DNA of 35,874 nt from an uncultured Porphyromonadaceae bacterium. Lineage in GTDB: Bacteria > Bacteroidota > Bacteroidia > Bacteroidales > Muribaculaceae. Position numbers and translations under genes: made by a program. Positions 17,356 to 26,100 of this stretch are shown piece by piece. The DNA lies in contig CAMWXI010000006.1 of assembly GCA_947178175.1 (NCBI GenBank), positions 1-35,874 of the forward strand. The letters are read 5' to 3'. The notes under the pieces were generated by a model. That model was not told the DNA's origin, did not search any database, and saw nothing but the letters and a program-made list of their open reading frames with translations. How positions within the stretch are numbered: the first letter of the stretch is position 1; the number at the start of each line of letters is the position of its first letter.

Positions 17356-18228
17356 ATGAGGGCAACTGAGTTTATCCATCCTGAAGATGCCGCGGCACTC
17401 CGTCAGCTGGAGGGAATCCCCGGCTTTCCTACTCTTGTCAAGAAATTCTACTCCTTAGGTATAGAGAAATTTAGATATGGCCTGAATATGGCATCCAATA
17501 TCCGGCTCTCAGAAAATCAACTTCCGGAATTATACTCTCTTCTACCTCCTATTTGTGAGAAATTAGGTATTCCCGAACCGGAGTTCTACCTCGAAATGAA
17601 TCCGATGCCTAATGCCTATACATTCGGTGATACGAAAATATTCATCACTGTCACTTCCGGATTGGTGGAGATGATGGATACAGATGAGCTTACCGCGGTC
17701 ATAGGGCATGAATGTGGCCATATACTATGTCGCCATGTTCTCTATCACAACATGGCAATCATGCTCCTTAATGGCGCAGAGTCATTCGGACTGCCGGGAA
17801 TATTTTCCGCTCCTATAAAATATGCACTTCTATATTGGATGCGTAAGAGCGAACTCACATGCGACCGTGCGGGAGCAATCGTGACCTCCCCGGAGGTTGT
17901 AGCACGCACCATGCTCCGTCTTGCCGGCGGCCCCAAATCCATAACCAAAGATGTCAACATGGATGAATGGGTGAAACAGGCCGATGAATATGAAAAGATT
18001 CGCACAGACGGAATGTGGAACAAGACTCTCCAGACCTTAGCGGTTATGGAAACCGACCATCCATTCTCCGCGGTGCGTGTTTCCGAAATTCTGAAATGGG
18101 GAAAATCACAGCAATATAAAAATATTCTCAATCATGCTGATGCAAAAGACGGGAAAATATGCCCCAAATGCCATAGGACAGTAGATCCCTCCTGGAAATT
18201 CTGTCTTAACTGCGGTACTAAACTGTAA
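17356..18228 (+). CDS. M48-family zinc metallopeptidase with C-terminal zinc ribbon
   Basis: HECGH motif in DELTAVIGHECGHILCRHVLYHN; second ligand region KSELTCDRAGAI; C-term ICPKCHRTVDPSWKFCLNCGTKL; start revised from 17269 to MRATEF. Confidence 0.88.
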   Translation: MRATEFIHPEDAAALRQLEGIPGFPTLVKKFYSLGIEKFRYGLNMASNIRLSENQLPELYSLLPPICEKLGIPEPEFYLEMNPMPNAYTFGDTKIFITVTSGLVEMMDTDELTAVIGHECGHILCRHVLYHNMAIMLLNGAESFGLPGIFSAPIKYALLYWMRKSELTCDRAGAIVTSPEVVARTMLRLAGGPKSITKDVNMDEWVKQADEYEKIRTDGMWNKTLQTLAVMETDHPFSAVRVSEILKWGKSQQYKNILNHADAKDGKICPKCHRTVDPSWKFCLNCGTKL

Positions 18229-18246
18229 TTAATTAAAATCATAAAT

Positions 18247-18516
18247 ATGAACCGATTATTTGACGAAAACGGATATCTCAACATTTCTGAAATCGTAGAG
18301 AATCATCCATCTTATAAAACCATTATGGAAGATGGTATCGTAACAGACAGCGAACTCAAGGAGCAGTCAGAAAGAACCATCAAATCTCTCCGTCGTCTGC
18401 AGGATTTGTGCAATGAGGAACAGCAATCCGCAATTCTTGACGCGATCTCGGAAATGGGAGTACTCTTCACTACTTACAATACTTACCAGCTTCAGGAACT
18501 TACAAAAGATATCTAA
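18247..18516 (+). CDS. Small conserved-type hypothetical protein (89 aa)
   Basis: Tightly spaced in operon between M48 and zinc-ribbon genes. Confidence 0.6.
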   Translation: MNRLFDENGYLNISEIVENHPSYKTIMEDGIVTDSELKEQSERTIKSLRRLQDLCNEEQQSAILDAISEMGVLFTTYNTYQLQELTKDI

Positions 18517-18518
18517 TC

Positions 18519-19049
18519 ATGGGTGCATATAATACCAAAACTATTTTAGGGGCCGACCCTCAGCTAATACCTGCCATAGCCGAAAGAATTTCTCAGATAT
18601 TTGCCGCCGACGGATATGAAGTGAAGCAAGATAATCTGTTGAACGGCGGTATTGACATCTCTGTCACAAAAGGTGGTATTTTCAAAGCCGTACTTGGTCT
18701 TAAAACAGCCCTCAAGATTACTCTGTCACCGGAGGGTAACAGAATACTTTTTGATGCCGGAATAGGAATCTTCGGACGTCAGATTATACCAACTATCATT
18801 TCAATGTTTTTTGCATGGCCCGTGCTTATAACCCAGATTTGGGGAAGTGTGGAACAATCAAAACTTGATGACCGGGCTCTCGCCGCTGCCAATGATGTGA
18901 TTCGCGAGCATCAGATGGGAGGATATGGCACACCGACTCCTCCTCCATTCGGAACCCGACAGGGTAACAGCCGATTCTGCACTAACTGTGGCAACCCTAT
19001 ACCTGCAAATTCAAAATTCTGCCCCAATTGCGGCACTCCCCTTTCCTGA
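18519..19049 (+). CDS. Zinc-ribbon (double CxxC) membrane-associated protein
   Basis: C-term RFCTNCGNPIPANSKFCPNCGTPLS; hydrophobic stretch IIPTIISMFFAWPVLITQIW. Confidence 0.75.
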   Translation: MGAYNTKTILGADPQLIPAIAERISQIFAADGYEVKQDNLLNGGIDISVTKGGIFKAVLGLKTALKITLSPEGNRILFDAGIGIFGRQIIPTIISMFFAWPVLITQIWGSVEQSKLDDRALAAANDVIREHQMGGYGTPTPPPFGTRQGNSRFCTNCGNPIPANSKFCPNCGTPLS

Positions 19050-19900
19050 TGGCAGACAATTATCTTGAACGTAAAATGGAGGACTTGCGAAACGGAAAAC
19101 TTTCCGGCAGGTCCTCTGTCTTGCAACATACCGGTCAACGAAAAGGTGTCTGGCAATTATCCTTCCCCCCTCGCCGTGTACTTGTCACGGGAGGCTGTCA
19201 CGGAATAGGACTGGCTGCAGTGAGGGAATTCCTTCGTCTCGGTTGCAAAGTAGCCGTGTTTGATATTGACAATGATGCAGGCAAATTACTTGCCTCAGAA
19301 AATGGAGTAAGATTTTATCAGCTCGACCTGGCAGACACCGACTCTCTTGAAAACGCCATATATGACCTCTTCAAAGCCTGGAGAGATATTGATATTATTG
19401 TTAATAACGCAGGCATTGGCAGATTCCACCCTCTGACTGAGTCTTCAACCGAGGAGTTTGACTATGTACAGGCGGTTAATATGCGGCCGGCATATATCAT
19501 CTCCCGTCTTTGGGCTCTACATCGTCAGAAGTTTCCTATAATCTCTGACTACACCGGTAGAATGATAATTATATCTTCAACACGCCATTTGCAAAGTGAA
19601 GCCGGCACTGAAGCCTATTCTGCAAGTAAAGGTGCTCTGGCTTCCCTCACCCACTCGTTGATGATGTCACTCTCTGAATTTAAAATTACTGTCAATTGCA
19701 TTTCCCCGGGATGGATTAATACGACCGATGAAACGCTTTCGGAGTCAGACAACCTTCAGCATCCTTCACGAAGAGTGGGAACACCGGAAGATATTGCAAG
19801 ACTGGCAGTTTTTCTTGCCCTTCCCGATAATGACTTCATAAATGGTGCTGATATACCGGTAGATGGCGGCATGACCCGAAAAATGATTTATATGGAGTAA
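19049..19900 (+). CDS. Short-chain dehydrogenase/reductase (SDR)
   Basis: VLVTGGCHGIGLAAVREF, NNAG, YSASKGAL, INGADIPVDGGM; ATGA overlap with upstream gene supports start at 19049. Confidence 0.9.
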   Translation: MADNYLERKMEDLRNGKLSGRSSVLQHTGQRKGVWQLSFPPRRVLVTGGCHGIGLAAVREFLRLGCKVAVFDIDNDAGKLLASENGVRFYQLDLADTDSLENAIYDLFKAWRDIDIIVNNAGIGRFHPLTESSTEEFDYVQAVNMRPAYIISRLWALHRQKFPIISDYTGRMIIISSTRHLQSEAGTEAYSASKGALASLTHSLMMSLSEFKITVNCISPGWINTTDETLSESDNLQHPSRRVGTPEDIARLAVFLALPDNDFINGADIPVDGGMTRKMIYME

Positions 19901-19941
19901 TGAAATCGTCCTGACATATTTACTGACTAATAAAGCCTTCC

Positions 19942-19988
19942 AAGATATGTAAGTCTTTATTTCAATCTTCATTAATCTTACCATAAAA
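19942..19988 (-). repeat. Palindromic element copy B core (inverted relative to copy A)
   Basis: Reverse complement TTTTATGGTAAGATTAATGAAGATTGAAATAAAGACTTACATATCTT vs copy A TTTATGGCAAGATTAATGAAGATTGCCAAAAGACTTACATATCTT; similarity extends weakly on both sides (about 19925-20012). Confidence 0.8.
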
Positions 19989-20039
19989 TATGGTTAAGTC
20001 AACTTCAATACATCTTCTTGCTGATGCATGGTTCGATAC

Positions 20040-20441
20040 TCAACATTCTTTCCGGGGCAGTGACCTGATAATTTTTACAAATGATTCGGGAAGACGAACA
20101 TTGTAAAGATTCAGAGCCTCGGCAAACAGAGGAGCAATCTCCTCATCCTTAAATCCGGCTATCCCGCAACCTATGCGAGTCACATAAAAAGTATTCTGGT
20201 CACATTCTCTCGCTACCTCTATGAATTCATCAACATACGGCTTTATAGTCTCTATGCCCCCCTGCATCGTGGGAATTGCGTAAGACTGTCCCTGCAATCC
20301 TACTCCTTGCCCCATGACCGCTCCAAACTTACGATAAGCCGTGAGTGCCGCACCCCCGACATGATGTCCTGCCAAATTGCTTCCGAACACGAATATATCA
20401 TCCTGCTCAAGATGGTCTATGTTATCCGGTGTATATTTCAT
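20040..20441 (-). CDS. Macro-like / A1S_2505-type conserved protein
   Basis: DDIFVFGSNLAGHHVGGAALTAYRKFGAVMGQGVGLQGQSYAIPTMQGG; start at MKYTP (20441) preferred over 20471. Confidence 0.6.
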   Translation of the reverse strand: MKYTPDNIDHLEQDDIFVFGSNLAGHHVGGAALTAYRKFGAVMGQGVGLQGQSYAIPTMQGGIETIKPYVDEFIEVARECDQNTFYVTRIGCGIAGFKDEEIAPLFAEALNLYNVRLPESFVKIIRSLPRKEC

Positions 20442-20470
20442 TTCACTATATTTGCGTTCATTGTATATCA

Positions 20471-20478
20471 CAAATTTA
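20471..20478 (-). promoter_or_regulatory. Putative -7 box (minus-strand TAAATTTG) for 20040-20441
   Basis: CAAATTTA on + strand; located 30 nt upstream of Met at 20441. Confidence 0.35.
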
Positions 20479-20538
20479 GTGATTTTATTTATTTTTGTAA
20501 TTGATTACCCCTTAAATTTATTTTCAAACTCTGTAGAT

Positions 20539-21930
20539 ATGGCCGAACTTATTTGTCCGAAATGCGGAACTGCATTTAAGGTTAATGAAAGTGATTATGC
20601 AGCAATTGTGGCTCAGGTACGCTCCGCACTTTTCAATGAAGAGCTGGAGAATCGTGTCTCGGAGGTGAAACAACAGCTCAACGAACAATTCAAGGCTCGG
20701 GAAGAGAGCCTAAAGCTTAAAGCGGAAAACCGACAGGAAGCCCTCCTGAACCAAAAAGAGCATGATATTGCCGTCCTGCGTCAGGAACTGGTAAGACTAA
20801 ACTCTATTGTTGAAAATAATGAGACTCTGAAAAAATCGGAACTCGAAAGGCTTGAAGCTAAAAAACATGAGGAATTCCAGAAATCTCTTGCTGAAAAAGA
20901 TAAGGAAATCGCAGAGTTAAAATCAAATATCACCGGTCTGGAAAACACTCATAAATTAAAAATTCTTGAAGAACGAAATCAAGGGAATGTCGAACTTCAA
21001 AAGAAGGAACAGGAGATTATAAAACTTAGGGCCGACATAAATTCTGCCAGACTCATGGCGGAAAACAGGGAAAATCAACTCCGCGAACAACATCAGCTTC
21101 AACTTCGTGACAAAGAAGACGAAATAAACCGTCTCAAAGACTTCAAGCTACGTCTATCCACAAAAATGGTAGGAGAAACCTTGGAACAGCATTGTTCTAT
21201 CCTCTTTGCCCAGGCTCAGAGCATGGGACAATTTCCCGACGCATATTTCGACAAGGATAACAATGTTGTGGAACATTCAAAGGGTGACTTTATTTTCCGT
21301 GATTATGTGGATGGTGAGGAATATGTCTCCATAATGTTTGAAATGAAAAATGAGATGGAGACCACAGCAACCAAACATCGTAACGATGATTTTCTTGATA
21401 AACTTGATAAGGATCGCACCCGCAAAGGATGTGAATACGCTGTCCTTGTCTCTATGCTTGAACAGGGCAATGAACTCTATGATGCAGGGATTGTAGATAA
21501 GAGCTATCGCTATCCGAAGATGCTGGTGATCCGTCCTCAGTTTTTTATCCCTGTGCTACGTCTCATATCAGAAGCTGCAAAGAAAGGATATCATGACAGA
21601 TATGCACTGCAACAAGAACTTAATGCGGCAAGATCACAGTCGTTGGATTTCTCCAGATTTGAAGATAAACTCAACCGATTCCGCACATCTTTCAGCAACA
21701 ATGTTACTGCTGCTCATAAAAAGTTCTTAGCAGCAACAGAGGGAATTGATAAAACTATCGAAGCTCTCGAAAAACAGATAAAAGCCCTGCGCTCTATTAA
21801 AGCCAATTTTGAACTATCCGAACAGAAATTATTGAAAGCTAACGAATTGGCAGAAGAAGATCTAACCATCAAGAAACTGACCTACGGGAATCCCACAATC
21901 CGCAAAATGATAGAAGAAGCCGGGGAATAA
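20539..21930 (+). CDS. DUF2130-family protein: N-terminal zinc ribbon, long coiled coil, C-terminal conserved domain
   Basis: MAELICPKCGTAFKVNESDY; coiled coil; C-term KGDFIFRDYVDGEEYVSIMFEMKNEMETTATKHRNDDFLDKLDKDRTRKGCEYAVLVSMLEQ; start revised from 20377. Confidence 0.85.
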   Translation: MAELICPKCGTAFKVNESDYAAIVAQVRSALFNEELENRVSEVKQQLNEQFKAREESLKLKAENRQEALLNQKEHDIAVLRQELVRLNSIVENNETLKKSELERLEAKKHEEFQKSLAEKDKEIAELKSNITGLENTHKLKILEERNQGNVELQKKEQEIIKLRADINSARLMAENRENQLREQHQLQLRDKEDEINRLKDFKLRLSTKMVGETLEQHCSILFAQAQSMGQFPDAYFDKDNNVVEHSKGDFIFRDYVDGEEYVSIMFEMKNEMETTATKHRNDDFLDKLDKDRTRKGCEYAVLVSMLEQGNELYDAGIVDKSYRYPKMLVIRPQFFIPVLRLISEAAKKGYHDRYALQQELNAARSQSLDFSRFEDKLNRFRTSFSNNVTAAHKKFLAATEGIDKTIEALEKQIKALRSIKANFELSEQKLLKANELAEEDLTIKKLTYGNPTIRKMIEEAGE

Positions 21931-21979
21931 TCAATACCTGAATCCTTATAATCCTCACCTCTCCTTAACTGAAATTATG

Positions 21980-23122
21980 TCATACATGATGCATTATCAT
22001 GTATTGCCTTATCGTCTCTCTGATATTTTTTTCTGCCACCTCTTTTTTCATCCCCTCATCACGACTCGTTCCTGAAGGGAGAGTGGGAAGAATATCTTCA
22101 AAACCTACCTCTTTCATCTTTTCTATTATCCCCTCCTCCATCACTCCACAAATTCCCAACACAGGCACTCCTTCTCTTTTAGCTCTTTTCATCACACCCA
22201 TCGGTGCTTTGCCGCATAAAGTCTGGGCGTCAATCCTCCCCTCCCCGGTGATTACCAAATCCGCGTTCTCCATCATTTTTCCAAAATCTCCTATCTCCAG
22301 AATCTCTTCTATTCCCGGCATTATCCTTCCCCTCAGGAGTGTATGAATGGCGAATCCCAATCCTCCTGCAGCACCTGCTCCGGGAACATTACGCTCATCT
22401 CTCCCTATTGTGGCGGCTATTACATCAGCATAATTCTCCATCCCTTTGTCCAATTCCTCAAGCATCTCATCAGTACCCCCTTTTTGCTTACCATATACTT
22501 TACTTCCACCCTGCTCACCGGTGAGAGGATTATCTACGTCACACATCACAATTATTTCCACCTCCCTCAGTCTCACATCCAGACCAGATAAATCTATTTG
22601 TGACACTTTCCTCAAATCCATCCCACGTCCGGGTAACTCCACTCCGGCCGGCGTAAGAAATCTCACTCCAAGTGCCCTCAACATCCCCATGCCTCCATCA
22701 TTGGTCGCACTCCCTCCCAAACCTATATATATCCGTCTGCATCCCTGCCCCAAAGCATATCCAAGCAGCTCCCCCACACCGTAAGAAGTAGTAATCTCCG
22801 GATTCCTCTCGTTCTCCTCCAATAACGTTAATCCGCAAGCCTGAGCTGTCTCTATCAGCGCTTCCGAGTCTCTTATGCAAAAAACACCTTCCCGCGGACG
22901 CCCAAGGGAATCTGTAATTCTGACCCCCAATCTTTCCCAGCAACCACAGGCTGCCACAGCTGCCAATGTTCCTTCTCCCCCGTCGGCAACAGACAATTTA
23001 CATACCTCAACCTCAGGCAATACATCCCTTATCCCTTTCTCTACAGCTTCCGCAACCTCCAAAGATGTCAGAGAACCCTTGAAGGAATCTACAGCTAAAA
23101 CTATTTTCTTAACACCTCTCAT
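21980..23122 (-). CDS. Glycerate kinase (type 1 family)
   Basis: KKIVLAVDSFKGSLTSLEVAEAVEKGI, SVADGGEGTLAAV, GLGGSATNDGGMGMLRALG, GAGAAGGLGFA. Confidence 0.92.
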   Translation of the reverse strand: MRGVKKIVLAVDSFKGSLTSLEVAEAVEKGIRDVLPEVEVCKLSVADGGEGTLAAVAACGCWERLGVRITDSLGRPREGVFCIRDSEALIETAQACGLTLLEENERNPEITTSYGVGELLGYALGQGCRRIYIGLGGSATNDGGMGMLRALGVRFLTPAGVELPGRGMDLRKVSQIDLSGLDVRLREVEIIVMCDVDNPLTGEQGGSKVYGKQKGGTDEMLEELDKGMENYADVIAATIGRDERNVPGAGAAGGLGFAIHTLLRGRIMPGIEEILEIGDFGKMMENADLVITGEGRIDAQTLCGKAPMGVMKRAKREGVPVLGICGVMEEGIIEKMKEVGFEDILPTLPSGTSRDEGMKKEVAEKNIRETIRQYMIMHHV

Positions 23123-23141
23123 GCCTCAAAGATAATAAAAA

Positions 23142-23172
23142 ATGGGAAACAATGTCCTGACAATGTCTCCCA
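23142..23172 (-). terminator. Rho-independent terminator downstream of GH81 gene
   Basis: Minus strand ATGGGAGACATTGTCAGGACATTGTTTCCCAT followed by TTTTTATT; 15-bp stem with about 2 mismatches and a U-tract. Confidence 0.65.
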
Positions 23173-23194
23173 TCTTTGATTTGATTAAGCAAGA

Positions 23195-26100
23195 TTACAG
23201 ATGAACCTTACGTCCATTGATGATATATATTCCTTTCGGAAGTAATCGCAGATTAACATCTCTAAGGGTACCTATTCTTATTCCATGAAGATTGAATATC
23301 TCTTCCTCGGCATCCCGTTTACCGATTCCGGCACAATTCAAACCGCTCATGGAATGAGAGAAATCATTTTCGGCATATACCTCCAATTCCCGAATACTCG
23401 TACCATATTGTGTAGAACGCTTCTCTCCTGTGACTCTAACATATCTTGCATAGGTTTTGACCGGGATATCATAGAGATCAAGACGACAACCATCACCTGT
23501 TTTCTCTCCATTCCAAGCCTTGCGACTAAAGATAGATGACCATGTGTTGCCATCTTCCGATCCTTCCACACTGTAGTCTGTGGCATAAGCCGTTTCATCC
23601 CAGAATATGCGAATCTGTGTCAGACTGTAGCTATTGCCCAAATCTACCGTGATTTGTTCGTCATCGTTAAACTTACTTCCCCAGCGGGTAGACTTGTCGC
23701 CATCCAAGGCCTTGGGTCCATCAAGTGAGGCATTTTCATAAGAGGTCACGGTGACATCCTTTCCAAGTGCTATGTTCTTCCCTGTAATATCCAGATACGA
23801 GAGGAAATACTCACTTACTTCCGACATATTTCCATATACGTCAACAAACTCTGCCGCAACTTCATATCTTTGTTCGTGCATCAGATTGTCAAACTCAATT
23901 CTCACTTTCTCCCCCGATTTTGACACAGCGCTGCGACTGTCAACGTCTCTACCGCTCTCATTTCTGAGAATTATGTTGGTGAATACATATCCGCTACCAT
24001 CAGCCGGCGAACACTCCACCGTAACTTTTCCATTACCAGGGGAAACCAAAATCTCACCGCTCGCCGGTGGTTCATGGTCCACGTCAGAATCAAATCGCGC
24101 CTTACCATAGACCTCGATTTCATAAAGGCTGTTACCATACGCCGTAGCGCGCCTGTTGCAGTTTAGCCTTACCCAATTTGCGGGGGCAGCAGGAAGTGAC
24201 ACGGTTTCAGTTCCTCCCTTACCTTTCTCATTCCGGGCAACAGTCCACCATTTGTCACCTTCAATGGAGATTTGAACATCATAATCGGAAGCGTATGCAC
24301 CTTCCCAGTTCAGCACAATCCGGTCAAGAATATAGGTCTTCTGCAAGTCTATCTTTATCCACTGCTTATCCTTCTGAGGACTCTCCCAACGGGTCTGCAT
24401 ATTTCCATCATTTACTGCAGACGCCACATTGGCTCCATAGGAAGCTGAAGATACCGCCGGCTTTCCTAAGGCCAGATTTGCCTCTGTAAGGTCTACAACC
24501 TTGACTATCGCAAGTCCGATTCCATCATTGATGGAAATCTTAAAGGTTCCTTTACGGGTCGCCTTAAATCTTCCGCTTTGAACATCGTAGAACGCTACTT
24601 CGGTTCCTACTTCCTCATTAGCATAAATGTCCGATATCCTGACATTCAATTCCATATCCTCAATCGGGTAATTACCACCGAATTGATTCTGTCCGGAAAG
24701 CACCAGTTCAGCTTCCTCCCCTTCAATTGCCGTTAATGTTGACGGACTGAAGGCTAATGAATTCAAATGTATCCCTTCATTCACAAATACATTCATCACT
24801 CCCGAGAGCCCGGAGTGTGTGGTGGCTGTAATTTTCATAAGACCTTCCTCACGCGGTATAAAATCATTGCCACGAAATTCTGCAGTCTTATCCGCCTTCC
24901 ATTCAACCTGTACTTCCGAACCGACACCCTTTCGTGTATAAGCCATCGGACTCAGAGTTACTTTCTCTCCTTCATCCATAACTTCCGGGAGAGCAAAGTC
25001 TATTCCTATCGGGACATTGTCAGCAGTAGAAAGCGGCAGACCCCTGAGAGTCATTTCATAGATAGAATATCCATAAACGCTCCCTCGCTTAAGCCCCTTC
25101 ATCCTTACATACCTTCCCTTTGCATCCAAGGTGGTTTCTACGAGTCCGGCATGACTATTGCCACGAACTTCAGCCACTGTCTGCCATGATGATTCCAAAG
25201 GCACTCTGATACTCTTCTTAGCTCCTGCATACACCCCTTCGTATGTTGTCATCTCCACGCCATCTGGAGCAACCTGCAAATCATAATCTGATGCGTAAGC
25301 GGCCTCCCATAATATTGCAGCATTGCTGAGATAGGTATCTTCTCCCAGATCTATGAATATCCATTCATTCTCTGTGTGTGCGCTACCCCAACGGGTACTT
25401 GCAGAGCCATCATTCACACTCTCTGTCTTCGATCCTACATTCTCTTCACTTGAGGAATATGCCCGACCTTTCAATGAAACTTCCGGCAATAAAGGCAACA
25501 ATACAAGGTCGGTCTGTGTGCAGATCTCTTCTCCGCGCTCCTTCACCATTCCCTGCAGAATATAACGTCCGGGAATATCCGGCGTCAGCGATGTCTTGTC
25601 ACGGACTTCAAAGTCCGGACTTGTTAGACTCCATACAACATCGTTTCTTACAGCCGCATTTCCATAGTTATCAGCAATATGCAACTCCGGGGTGAAGGTC
25701 GAACCCTTCTCCAGATATTCCGGCACACCCTTAATCACAGCAGTATTGATTTTCGGAAAATCATTTACAAGTATCGTGAGGTCCGCGCTCAGTTTGCCTG
25801 CAGAAATATTGATTATCACCTCTTCTCCTTTGGGAGCATTCTTGCTTATCTTTATCGTGCCGTCCCCGTCAACTGTCAACAATGAAACATCTTTGACAAC
25901 AAAGTTAACCGGATCCGAACCTTCATACGAGGCTCCATACTGGTCCAAAACCTTAACATTCAGCTTCCCCTCAAAACCGGGAGGCAGGATTTTACCATCT
26001 TCGGATTCCACCAGAAGTTTTGCCGGAACAGCCTCATCGGTAAATGCCGTCAGTTTACGGGCGGGGGCCTTCACAGTCCTTACTATTGCACCGTGATTGT

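Noticed and set aside
25692-26096. 134-aa plus-strand ORF and other ORFs antisense to GH81
   Set aside because: Shadow ORFs in a long, coherent GH81/F5-8C coding region.
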